From NCBI RefSeq assembly GCF_027943255.1, contig NC_072897.1, positions 22,754,044 through 22,818,043 on the forward strand: a stretch of DNA of 64,000 nucleotides, in the 5' to 3' direction. This document shows, piece after piece, positions 42,587 through 52,539 of the stretch. Source of the stretch: Anastrepha obliqua. Taxonomy: Eukaryota > Arthropoda > Insecta > Diptera > Tephritidae. Made by a program: the position numbers and the translations under genes. The notes below the pieces were generated by a model, which was not told the DNA's origin, searched no databases, and saw nothing but the letters and a program-made list of their open reading frames with translations. Position 1 is the first letter of the stretch. Each line of letters opens with the position of its first letter.

Positions 42587-44012
42587 AATTATAGAATTAT
42601 AAGTTTTTTATAATATAAAAATTATTTACTTTATTCAACACAACCTTTACCACCGGAGTCCTCTGCTAAAAGGGAAGATCCATTTTCAACAGAACTCCCA
42701 TTTACAAATTCTAATTGAACAAATAGTGAGTTTCACACTTTATTACTCATCGCTGTTAATTGCTCTGGTCGCTCTCATAACAGTCGCCTCACACTTTCAT
42801 TGTAACTGCAAGTTGCGTGTGCTGTTCGCTGTTAACTGCACTCGCTTTCACAGCAGTCGACTCACACTTGGGTAAGACTCCGTCAGAAAATATGAGATTT
42901 GCAAGTGGTCTTTCGATTTCTTTGAAACTTTGGAAAATATTAGTTCTAGGTAAGATACATTCGAGCCTAAAAGGATTTTGAAAAATTTTCAAAATTTGAG
43001 TCATCTACGCCATGTTGAAAATCGGGACCGTGTTTTTTTCAAAAATCAATATTTCTTGAACCGTTGGATGGATTTCAATGCAATTTACAGACAATATAGA
43101 AACAAATAAGTAGTTTAAATTAGTATTATGTTAAAAAAAAAATTTCGAAATTTTGACCAAAAAAAAGTCAAAAAAATTTTTTTAATCAATTTTTAGTTGA
43201 TTTGGCCAGTTTTTTAGATTTTCTGTTATACACGTAACGATTCCTTATGATTTAACCTTTATTTTGAAAAAAAAAAATTTTATGGTGTCTATACTAGTTC
43301 TCGAGATATTGCGATTTTAGTGGAAGCGCGCACGCACGGTTCGCGCTGCGTTATGTGTTCCTGTATGAAGTGACTGGAGCAGACTGCTGCAGGTCTGTGC
43401 GCGTTTTTCTACTCCCGCGCTGCGTAACCGCGAACTTCACGGTGCGCGCTTCCACTAAAATCGCAATATCTCGAGAACTATTATAGACACCATAAAATTT
43501 TTTTTTCAAAATAAAGGTTAAATCATAAGGAATCGTTACGTGTATAACAGAAAATCTAAAAAACTGGCCAAATCAACTAAAAATTGATTCAAAAAATTTT
43601 TTTGACTTTTTTTTGGTCAAAATTTCGAAATTTTTTTTTTAACGTAATACCAATTTAAACTACTTATTTGTTTCTATATTGTCTGTAAATTGCATTGAAA
43701 TCCATCCAACGGTTCAAGAAATATTGATTTTTGAAAAAAACACGGTCCCGATTTTCAACATGGCGTAGATGACTCAATTTTGAAAATTTTTCGAAATCCT
43801 TTTAGGCTCGAATGTATCTTACCTAGAACTAATATTACCCAAAGTTTCAAAGAAATCGAAAGACCACTTGCAAATCTCATATTTTCTGACGGAGTCTTAC
43901 CCACTTGCATTGCAACTGTAGAAGCGCTGTAAAGTCGTATGCTTCGCTGGTAGGAACACATCAGAGAGCATATCCATGTATGAAGGTGGCCAGCAGTTAT
44001 TTCTGCTTAACT
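42587..44012 (-). repeat. Q 3' LTR, interrupted by foldback FB1
   Basis: The LTR is split as 42587-42870 and 43908-44012. Each part is identical by eye to the 5' LTR. An AATAAA polyadenylation signal lies at 42630-42635 (minus strand). Confidence 0.93.
42871..43901. mobile_element. Palindromic foldback element FB1
   Basis: A 1031-bp noncoding element whose two arms (42871-43333 and 43442-43901) are nearly perfect reverse complements around a 108-bp GC-rich loop. It begins GGTAAGACTCCGTCAG and ends CTGACGGAGTCTTACC. CACTTG at 42865-42870 and 43902-43907 is a 6-bp target duplication, confirmed by the uninterrupted Q 5' LTR, which has CACTTG once. It encodes nothing, so it must have been moved by a transposase supplied elsewhere. 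I cannot assign a superfamily. Confidence 0.88.
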
Positions 44013-44023
44013 CCTCTCCTTCT
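44013..44023 (-). other. Q polypurine tract
   Basis: On the minus strand AGAAGGAGAGG lies directly before the AGTTAAG start of the 3' LTR, the expected place for plus-strand primer formation. Confidence 0.75.
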
Positions 44024-44391
44024 AAATGAGGGACGTCCGCGATCCTCAACAATAATGCCAAAATTAATTTCATTTGTATGATTGGTTTGGTAGGTTATCA
44101 CGATGATATTATTGCATAAACTTCTGAGCAATTACAGTGTTGCGCATATAATAGGTTGAGTTATAATTTTGTATGGTTATGGTGGAGTCATCTTTACTTT
44201 TGGCATTAGTTCCGCAGACCCATGCATAAATTGCAACAGAAATGAGTTACAAGTTAATGACTGAGATAGAGAGAACGACGATGATGAGTGGTCGAGCATA
44301 GTGAAATTTAATAGCAGTTTAGCAGCGGTATGATGAATCCATGAGAGCTCTAATATGCTGGTATTTGTGAGTAAGTTGCAATTACGTGGTT

Positions 44392-44563
44392 GCCAAGTCG
44401 GGTTTTCTTAAAACTACTAATTATCGTTATAACTTAACATAAATTTCCATTTCATTATAGTTAACAAACATTTCAAAGCCAAGTCGGGTTTTCTTAAAAC
44501 TACTAACTATTGTTATAACTTAACATAAATTTCCATTTCATTATAGTTAACAAAAATTTCAAA
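44392..44563 (-). repeat. 86-bp tandem duplication in Q's 3' noncoding region
   Basis: Two direct copies with a period of 86 bases (GCCAAGTCGGGTTTTCTTAA at 44392 and at 44478) differ at a few bases. The region from pol's end (44713) to the purine tract (44024) has no long frame; gypsy-type elements with env carry it here, so Q is env-less. Confidence 0.82.
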
Positions 44564-44712
44564 GTACAGAATTACATAGTGGAAATGAATATTTGTGAAA
44601 TGCTCAGTTACCAAGTCACCATAGATTTCGATGTATCAAAATTTAATTTTTTGTAATAAGCCTAGGTTTCTGTTATTGGAGTTTCAAAGAAGAAATGGGG
44701 CCAGACTAGTAT

Positions 44713-47700
44713 TTATTTCAAATTGTCTTTATGGACCACCCTCCCTTTAATTAAAACTTTACTACCTAGGTCTTTTTCAATTGTATGTTCCTCATAAAGT
44801 GGTGTTAACTTATTACCTAGTCTGGTATTTCTTTTCACCATTACTTTATCTCCTTCTTTAAAAACGCGCTCTGTTATGTTTTTGTTGTGACTTGTGAGCT
44901 CTTTTTGTTGCGCACATCTAATACGTTCAGATACTTCATTATTCGGTTCATCAATGGTGGATCTGGCCTCAATTTAGTAACAGAATGTATTGTTTTGTTA
45001 TATTCAATGGTTGACAGCAAGATTAGATCCACCGTGTCATCAATACATCTCTCCAACTTCATGCATCTAGCAATTTCAATTAAAGTGCTGTGAAACCTCT
45101 CTACCTGACCATTGGAGCAGCTATGCAAAGGTGGAGCATTGACGATATTAATACCAAAATTATTGGAAAGAAGTTGTCTGACAGTGTTTGAATTCAACGA
45201 TTTTTCGTTGTCACAATAAATAATTTTTGCTTTTGGAAAAATGTTCAAAATTTGTATTAATTGGGGCTTTATGTCCAAAATTGTTCTCGACGCTATGGTC
45301 TGAACGATTTCGAATTTTGAGAACTTGTCTACACAAGTCAAGAAATACTTTGAGTCGGTAGAAAAAATGTCAATATGCAGGATCTCTCCTGAGTGTAGTG
45401 GGATGGGTGTATCTGCTATTTTATGTTTCCGATGCTGCCTATTGTACTTCGATTTAGAGCAGATCCTACAGTTTACCACAACCTCTTTGGCTTTCTTTTC
45501 CATCTTCGGGAAAAAGTAGTCCCTCAAGATTTGCTTAACATTTTCCTGTGCTGCACGGTGTGCACGATTATGCTCCGTAGCTATTATTTCCAGCTGCTCA
45601 TTCGGGTCAAAAATGTCCGTTACATATGTTTTAGTGTATCTAAATTTTGTACTTGGAAACATTTGTACCAAATCATGCTGAATGTAGGCTAGTATGGATA
45701 AATTACAATAGATTGCGTTAACTACATTGGTATTCACAACGTCCTGAATAGTTCCTAAGAGCGTGCTTCTGTCACAAAACTGTATGCAGTGTCTAGTTTT
45801 ATTCCCAAAAATAATGAAAGTTCGTTTTGATGGAAACTCACTTTCTTCAATAATTATTTGGTTCCTAAAACAATTAACAGGCTTTTCAACTACCCCTATG
45901 GTGTACGTTAACGATCCTTCGCTGTGAATCGTGGCTGAATCTGAGTTCATATTTTCATCTATCATATTGACTTGCTGACGCGAAAGAGCATCGGCAACGT
46001 AGTTTTCTTTTCCAGGCTTATAATAAAGCTTCGCATTATGTTCGTCGATAAATGCTTTCCAACGTTTAATTTTTGCATTTGGGTTTCGGTCAGAAACCGC
46101 AAACGTTAGCGGTTGATGGTCAGTAAAAATATTCAATTGGCGTACACCATAAAGATAGTTACGAAGGTTTTTTAGTGCCCAGACTATGGCCAAAAGTTCC
46201 CTTTCATTAGTGGCAAAGAGAAGTTCATTGTCTTTTAGGGTTCTGGAAACCATAGTTATTGGTCTGCCCTCCTGAGAAAGAACAGCACCCAGGCCATGGT
46301 TAGACGCATCTGTAGTTAAATCAAATGGTTTTTTAAAATCAGGATAAGCGAGCATTACGTCTTCCGATACTAAAATGTGTTTAAGTGTCTCAAATGCTTG
46401 CAGTTGCTTTGAATTTAAAAGTATTTTCACTTTTTTGGATCTGTAAGCGCTGACTCTTCCATTTTCCCCTTTCAAAATATCAGTCAATGGTTTGGCAATA
46501 CTGGCAAAGTCTCTCACGAAACATCTATAATAGCTTGCTAATCCTAAAAAGGACCTGAGACCGTACAAGGTTTCGGGGGTTGGGAAGTTTAGCATTGTGC
46601 TAACTTTATCTGGACACGTCTTAATGCCACCCCTTGATACAATAAATCCGAGATACTCTGTTTCAGTTTTAAAAAATTTGGATTTGTCGACTGACACCCT
46701 CATGTTAGCGTCATATAGACTCTTCAAGACCCAGTCTATAGCTTTAATGTGTTGTTCTTTAGATTCGGAATAAATAATAACGTCATCCACGTAAACGAAG
46801 CAGCTTTTTCCTATCTTTTCCCTTAAGATGTCGTCTATGGCTCTTTGAAAAATACTCGGAGCGTTTTTTAATCCGAAAGGTAGCCTACAAAATTCATACT
46901 TTCCGTTGCTAACGGAAAAGGCCGTTTTTTCCCTATCTCGCTCAGCGAGCTCGATCTGGTGGAACCCAGACTTCAAATCAAGGGTTGTGAAGTATTGTGC
47001 AAGTCCCATATTTGATAAAATCGAAATGGCATTTGGTATTGGGTATTTGTCGTCAATGGTATTTTCGTTCAGTTTGCGAAAATCTACCACGAGACGCTTT
47101 TTTTTATTGCCAAACTCATCAATGCCCTTCTTGTCCACGACCCAAATGGGGTTATTGTAGGGAGACGTAGATCGTCTTATAATACCATTTCGTAAAAGCT
47201 CTTTTATTTCATTGTTAACAAAGTCAACTACCCCCATTGGATATGGATACATCTTAGAATAAATCGGTTCTTCATGTTTTGTACGAATCCTAGCAACTAC
47301 ATTTGTGTTATAGGGCAGAGATTCGTTGGGATCGGCGAAAGCCTGTGATCTTTTTTTAATCATATTTGAAAAATCCCCCTTTATTGCAAGAGGTACGCTT
47401 TCCTGTTGAACTTTCAAAGCATTAATGTTGTCAATTTTTACAAAAAATAATTTTTCAATTCCAAAATCATGAACTATTTCACCTTTTTGAAGGTCCACGA
47501 CTGCATTGACTTGCGTTAGCAGGTCAAGCCCAATTATCGCGTCAAAGTTTATCAAGTTTGGTAATATTATAAAATCCGAAGTTATGCCAAACAAGTTAAT
47601 TTTACATTTTTGCCCAACTTTGCTCTCGCCGTGAACTGACTTAACTACGAACGGTCTCGTTAAAGGTACAATGCCTTTTAATTCAGTAAGGGGTTTTATA

Positions 47701-47794
47701 TAGCTTTTTGAAGCTCCTGTGTCCACTAACATTTTTATTTCTTTGCCCTCAGCTCCTATTGTTCGTTTGACCCAAGGGAGCTGGGCACCCTCCC
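44713..47794 (-). CDS. Q Pol: protease, RT, RNase H, integrase (one C-terminal frameshift)
   Basis: The -1 frame opens at the slippery site and reaches the protease (LVDTGASKSYIKP, 47730), RT (DFRKLNENTIDDKYP; YFTTLDLKSGFHQI; FVYVDDVIIYS), RNase H (TTDASNHGLGAVLS; NERELLAIVWALKNL; VADALSRQQ) and integrase (HNRAHRAAQENVKQIL with CRICSKSK; LHIDIFSTD; IYCDNEKSLNSN; SNGQVERFHSTLIEIARCMK). PR, RT and integrase catalytic residues are all present. The continuous frame ends at 44874. A one-base change near 44962 puts the true C-terminus (SERIRCAQQKELTSHNK, KVMVKRNTRLGNKLTPLYEE) in another frame that closes at 44713. Translation would depend on -1 frameshifting from gag. Confidence 0.9.
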
Positions 47795-49072
47795 TAAAAA
47801 ATTAATTTCTTCGACTTCGAGTTCCACAATACCATCGTACGTAGTTTTTGTTTCTACATCTTCCGATGTATCCGATATGTGATGGATTCTCTGGACTTTT
47901 GGACCAGTACTTCTATCTGATACAAGAGGTCGCTTAATTTGTTGACCTTGATTGCCTGTATTAAAAGGGATTTGCCGATTGTTAGAGATTTGTATATTTT
48001 GGGACTTATTTTGTTGTAAAAAATTTCCTGTGGGATTGTGGTGCTCGAACTTCGTTGGGCGGCGGAGACGAGATGTGGATGGATCTATGTCCATTGGTTC
48101 AGTGCCCTGATCTCTACTAGTACTCGAAAGATTGCGCTTTTCTTGTCTATTTTGGAAGTAGGGGTTTTTATGACCGCTACGTGATTCTATTTGGTTGTTC
48201 TTGGTCTCATCTATTCTCTTAACTGAAGGGTGACACCGGTCCTTGTCCTCAAGATGTTTAGAGTAGTTTGATGCAAACATGTATCGTTCATGATTTGCTT
48301 CTACTTCCTGAACAAGTGCCAAAGCAGAAGGCAAATCTGTTGGACGAGTGGAAAAAAGTATATCGCAAAGGGGCTTCCTTAGGCCAGAGACAAAAACACG
48401 TAATGCATCTAACCTATATATATCATTTATTGAGTTAGCTATGTGACTTTCATATGTCATGATAGTTTTATTGGTAAGCAACGTAAGCTTTCTTTCGACT
48501 TCGTCGTAGAAATTCAACACTGTCAGATTTCCTTGCCTCAAGGTACTTAGCTCCTGTTCGATTAAATATATTGGCCGCTTATCAGCGTACGTGAAATCTA
48601 ATCTTGCCACTATAGCCTTAAAGTTAAGAACAGTGTTGAAAGACGCTAAAACAGCATCTGCAGCGCCTCTAATTTTATTCCTTATAATGGCCACTGCTTG
48701 ATAATGTTTAGCGCTTCCATCATAAGGTTCATATAATTTATAGGCCGTATGTGCGGCTTGCCTCCATGAGACGTAAGTCTCTTTCCTACCATCGAATTCA
48801 GGCAAAGATTTAACTAGGTCAAGAGTTTCCTCGCAACGCACGGTACCTGAAATCCTAACCTCTTCGAAACTTTCCACGTTAGCTGTCGACGTACTTGTAA
48901 ATCTTCTTGAGATTTCGTTCAACTTTTTGTCGAATTCCTCTTTTTGTGAGCTTAAGGCGGCTGATACCGCAGCTGTTACTATAGCAGTTAACTCCTCAGT
49001 ATTCATTTTTGGTTGATCTTTATCATTCAGAACTAAACTATTAAAAAGGCTCGCTAAATCTACGTCGCACAT
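47756..49072 (-). CDS. Q Gag
   Basis: The frame is open well upstream of the first ATG. ATG 49072 (MCDVDLASLFNSL) and ATG 49006 (MNTEELTAIVTAA) are both possible starts; I chose the longer one. The protein has an Ala-rich N-terminal helix, a capsid-like centre (LPEFDGRKETYVSWRQAAHT, YKLYEPYDG, IRNKIRGAADAVLAS, LEADE-like VEANHERYM) and a polar C-terminus with EPMDIDPSTSRLRRP, a motif I know from gypsy-group Gag. There is no CCHC knuckle. It would form the particle shell. No interruption is visible. Confidence 0.88.
   Translation of the reverse strand: MCDVDLASLFNSLVLNDKDQPKMNTEELTAIVTAAVSAALSSQKEEFDKKLNEISRRFTSTSTANVESFEEVRISGTVRCEETLDLVKSLPEFDGRKETYVSWRQAAHTAYKLYEPYDGSAKHYQAVAIIRNKIRGAADAVLASFNTVLNFKAIVARLDFTYADKRPIYLIEQELSTLRQGNLTVLNFYDEVERKLTLLTNKTIMTYESHIANSINDIYRLDALRVFVSGLRKPLCDILFSTRPTDLPSALALVQEVEANHERYMFASNYSKHLEDKDRCHPSVKRIDETKNNQIESRSGHKNPYFQNRQEKRNLSSTSRDQGTEPMDIDPSTSRLRRPTKFEHHNPTGNFLQQNKSQNIQISNNRQIPFNTGNQGQQIKRPLVSDRSTGPKVQRIHHISDTSEDVETKTTYDGIVELEVEEINFLGRVPSSLGSNEQ
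47775..47801 (-). promoter_or_regulatory. Predicted -1 ribosomal frameshift signal, gag to pol
   Basis: On the minus strand gag codons read AAT TTT TTA GGG, giving the slippery heptamer T TTT TTA (plus 47795-47801) in the correct frame. GGGAG and CTCCC, 9 bases apart, follow at once and can form a hairpin. Slipping back one base moves from gag, which stops at 47756, to the pol frame (REGAQLPWVKRTIG). Confidence 0.75.
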
Positions 49073-49572
49073 TAAAGTTTTGGCCGCGCAAAAACCCGGT
49101 ATAATAATATACCGTCCTATCTCAATCACAAATCAAGTTAGATTTATAAAAAAGTTTCAAAAATACATTGAATTCCAATGGTGATCATAGTATTTAAATA
49201 TATTTATTAAGAAAAAAGGCACTGAGCAAGTCACTTACGTAATTTACTTTCTCTAAGCACGTGGTTTAGTTTGTTACATCCATAAAGATTATTTTTTCGA
49301 AGGTCAGCCAACGCCGTAAGATACCACAGCAGGTGTTTCAAAAATTGGTAGAACTTAGTGATTTTTTCAGCAATGGTTAGTTTTTCATGCTTTCGTCCCA
49401 AAGCATCCAATTTAAAGCAAAATGAAAAACGTGGTTTAAACTCCTCTGTGAACGGGTTCCTTTTTGGTCAGCGAACAGCAATATCCACGTCTTAGGTTTA
49501 GTTTTTCGGGGTTTTTTCAGTATTTCTTGAAATCCGAAATTTTAATAAAATTGAGGCTATTGATTTTTTGCT

Positions 49573-49590
49573 AGCCCCACGTTGGGCGCC
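49573..49590 (-). other. Q primer binding site
   Basis: On the minus strand TGGCGCCCAACGTGGGGC starts at the last base of the 5' LTR. The TGGCGCCCAAC form fits a tRNA-Lys primer, as reported for gypsy; this is from memory. Confidence 0.72.
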
Positions 49591-49979
49591 AATTATAGAA
49601 TTATAAGTTTTTTATAATATAAAAATTATTTACTTTATTCAACACAACCTTTACCACCGGAGTCCTCTGCTAAAAGGGAAGATCCATTTTCAACAGAACT
49701 CCCATTTACAAATTCTAATTGAACAAATAGTGAGTTTCACACTTTATTACTCATCGCTGTTAATTGCTCTGGTCGCTCTCATAACAGTCGCCTCACACTT
49801 TCATTGTAACTGCAAGTTGCGTGTGCTGTTCGCTGTTAACTGCACTCGCTTTCACAGCAGTCGACTCACACTTGCATTGCAACTGTAGAAGCGCTGTAAA
49901 GTCGTATGCTTCGCTGGTAGGAACACATCAGAGAGCATATCCATGTATGAAGGTGGCCAGCAGTTATTTCTGCTTAACT
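49590..49979 (-). repeat. Q 5' LTR
   Basis: This is the uninterrupted 390-base LTR, which defines the pre-insertion sequence for FB1 in the 3' LTR. It is bounded by TATA on its right (49980-49983). Confidence 0.93.
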
Positions 49980-50557
49980 TATACAAGGCGGTCATTAAAC
50001 CAATCTGAACGTACGGACTTCAAGTGTTGGGAACTGCAAAAAGAACTCACATAAACAGAGTACAACGACAAAAAACAAAAATCTTACGTATAATAACAAT
50101 GTCCGACAAGTACACAAAAACTGATGTCATCGATACAACGTTCAATATACCATTAATCGACGAAGAAATAAAAGCGATATCAACAGGATATTTTAACGAA
50201 ATAAACCAGCACAAAACAAAAAAGTCAATACGCTCTCACATCTTGAAAGAAGAAATTTACGACGTCTGAAGAGAAACCGACCAATTGACCTATTAAATTA
50301 AATATGAATTCTCGTATGCTAAAATAACTAATCTGTGTAAAATGTAATTGCTGTATTTGCTTTGGCACTGGCCATGATGAAATATATGATATTTAATAAT
50401 TTTCCTAACTAATTGTTAAAAAATGTACTAGTTGTCAGTATGACAGATGCATGACAAATGTAGGAAATAAAAAATATTTCCCTACAGAAATCCTTACAGG
50501 ATAGATATAAAGCAAAAATTATATTGGAAAAAAACTTTAAGCACGAGAAAATATACA

Positions 50558-51175
50558 GTCACTCACACCTTATTTGATACAGGAAAAGTGTTCTATATTT
50601 CATAATATTTTACGAAAACAGAAAAGCCGAGTATGTCTTATCTTATTTATTTTACTTTATTTCATTTCTCAACATAAAATACAAAAAAGATTTCACTCGT
50701 TAAATTGTAATGCAAAAAAAAACATACAATTCACGCCGCAGCTTAAATCATAGCGTAAAAAAAGAGCAAATATTTAGTACTTTGTTGGGTAGCCTTTATT
50801 ATCAGTTACTGCTTGAAGTCGACGTGGCATGGAGTACGGAGTAAACCAATTTGTTTGTGTATTCTGAACTAATTCGGTTCCACTCTTCAAGTATTGCCTA
50901 TTTATGTTAAGATCAGATTTGATATGGATGTCATATCTTCTTATATATTATCTCTCCAAAACCAACGACATTTTCGATAAAATTCCAATCCGGTGATTGT
51001 GCAGGAGTTTTAACAATGTCGAGACATTTTTATTTTAACCATGTTTGTATTATTTGTGACTTGTTCTTAGGATCGTTATCTTTATTAAAACGAAAGTAAT
51101 CTTCAATTTAGAATTTTCTAGCGTTTTGAGCCAAATTTTCTTGCAGAAGTTTTAACCCTCTCTCTTGGACACCTT
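50558..51175 (-). mobile_element. Tc1-like transposon remnant
   Basis: Minus-strand reading: DNDPKNKSQIIQTWLK, then AQSPDWNFIENV (the Pro-Asp-Trp-Asn...Glu of the DD34E signature), a degraded stretch with AILEEWNRISSEYTNKLVYS, and TPYSMPRRLQAVTDNKGYPT at the C-terminus near 50780. ACAGTCACTCACACC next to a TA at 50557-50558 looks like one terminal repeat. The 5' half is missing. Confidence 0.72.
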
Positions 51176-51880
51176 TTTTAAAACCTTCAGTTGGGCACCA
51201 GGGTCTGGCCAGGTCCCAATGTATTTACATGTATTTGTATGGGAATATGTGGCAAATGCGTCACATTTGTAATTTATTTTAAGGTATCGCATTTATATAT
51301 TTTTTCAATGACTCATTATTTCTTACAACTGTGGATTTGTTTCAGATTCAGGAGTTTCTGCACAAATGATGACGTCCTTTTCATCCGGTCTTATTTCCTG
51401 CTCCATCCATGTTATCATCAGTAACACAACTACATAGTGTATAAATGTTCAATATTCAACGCAGATGGTCTTAATGTTATCAAAAAACACCATAATACAT
51501 ATATGAATCAAGTCGGTCGAAATTAGAAACTATCACTTTCTAATATTCAATGCGGAACGTGTTAATGTTTTGAAGAAACTTCACAGAAAAATAAACCTAA
51601 ACTGGTATTTTTCGTTAAGTGTAAAACACTATACCTAGAGGAAGTTAGAGGGAGAAAATACACTTTTTGAATATAAGCTGTATTGGATTATATACACGAT
51701 GCTTAGTAATAACTCGAATCCAGAGACTTGTAGTGGGTAAATATTTTGCAACATTTGATGTTTCGAATATGAGAAAAAAAGTACTATAAATACGTGCCAC
51801 CTGGTGGGACTTTTTTGTAGAAATCTTCTTCCTGCAACCAAATATACAATAAGAAAAGAATGAGCAATATTTGTGAGTCC
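51176..51880. other. No recognisable feature
   Basis: A/T-rich sequence with only short fortuitous frames. I see no repeat shared with the rest of the window. Confidence 0.5.
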
Positions 51881-51883
51881 GCT

Positions 51884-52300
51884 CTAAAGTCTCAAGGTTA
51901 CTTGTAACAAGAACAATGCTATCATTCCAGCACGGCTGTAATATTTCAATACCACTTTTATAGAACGATTTACCTTTTGTCTCGAAATAGGCCTTAGTTT
52001 AAGCGATAACCTATTTATTCGAGTGAAATTTCTTACCGGCGAAGTCTGTGAACAGTCAGTAGTCGCTGACCAGCCAGCAAAATTTGGGGAGCACGGTGGA
52101 TGTGGGAGCAATTCGAAGTTCAATTCATGAAGTGACACGGTGCGTTGTCTTGCTGAAATAAAACTGTGAGTAAACCCGGCACCCACTTTAAACAGAGCTT
52201 TCTCATAGTCAAATACCCATGTTGCTGTTTTCTGGTGTTACCGCCTCATTTGGAGTTAGTTCACATTCCAGAAGAAAAATTTTTGCGAAATAATATACTT
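51884..52300 (-). pseudogene. Mariner transposase remnant, C-terminal half
   Basis: Minus-strand reading: VLFQQDNAPCHF-like start near 52170 (read across frames), LHELNFELLPHPPCSPNFA, then in shifted frames WLVSDYxLFTDFAGKKFHSN, FETKGKSFYKSGIEIL and WNDSIVL. This order is the second-to-third catalytic Asp region and C-terminus of a mariner. It is distinct from M1 and from the copy at 62820. Confidence 0.68.
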
Positions 52301-52539
52301 ACCTCGTATATGGCGTAAGACTCAATATTTGCCCACCAGAAGCCTCTGGAGTCAAGTTATTGAATTGAATTTGAAAAGGTCGAGCCAAGGAGCACCAGGA
52401 GATTTGGTGGCTCCTAAAACAGTTAGGCTAAAGAGTACATTGTATTTAAAGATCTGGAAAGGGGGTAGATAGTCAAGAAGGGAGGGAGAAAAGTATCAGA
52501 GAAAGAGATAGGAAAGAATAGAGACAGAGATAGAGATAG

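Larger units (their letters stand above)
42587..49979 (-). mobile_element. Gypsy-group LTR retrotransposon Q, young copy
   Basis: Complete element on the minus strand: 5' LTR (49590-49979), primer binding site, gag, pol, a 700-base noncoding stretch, purine tract and 3' LTR (42587-44012 including a 1031-bp foldback insert). TATA at 42583-42586 and 49980-49983 is the 4-bp target duplication. Each LTR starts AGTTAAG and ends in AATT, as in gypsy. The two LTRs are identical by eye over 390 bases outside the foldback. Gag lacks a CCHC knuckle and no env frame is present. Confidence 0.93.
40711..50269 (+). pseudogene. LINE K ORF2, heavily decayed and interrupted by Q
   Basis: The likely ATG is 40711 (MDENINTKILISNSNGLTRQ). 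Many stops follow, but SIYCPPRH, FIAGGDLNAKLTDWGS (endonuclease), NYSLWKCTKQLKN (linker), SYRLISLLP, RVAVFLDVANAFEKAWH (motif A, Asp kept) and ITAGVPQGSVLGPLLYDLF are recognisable. LTR element Q enters at 42587. The C-terminus resumes at 49980 as YKAVIKPI, GLQVLGTAKRTHINRVQRQK and TKTDVIDTTFNIPLIDEEIK, ending at 50269. Confidence 0.78.
34490..50480 (+). mobile_element. Jockey-type LINE K, split by LINE J and LTR element Q
   Basis: Plus-strand pieces at about 34490-34760, 39931-42586 and 49980-50480 are parts of one copy. The reading rejoins exactly at both insertions: KPKNERG|FKVVLRNMH across LINE J and KLLVYKAVIKPI across Q. The protein order and sequence resemble LINE A (same or sister family). 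Its 5' end is truncated or was lost where LINE I begins. The 3' UTR ends near 50480 in an AATAAAAAATATTT stretch. Confidence 0.85.

Noticed and set aside
42871..43901. Possible assembly artefact (head-to-head duplication of the LTR)
   Set aside because: The palindrome is not LTR sequence, is flanked by a 6-bp duplication, and its arms differ at several bases, so a real insertion is more likely; long reads could still overturn this.
51191..51424. 77-codon plus-strand frame in unassigned sequence
   Set aside because: Composition is typical of chance frames in A/T-rich DNA and no repeat or motif supports it.
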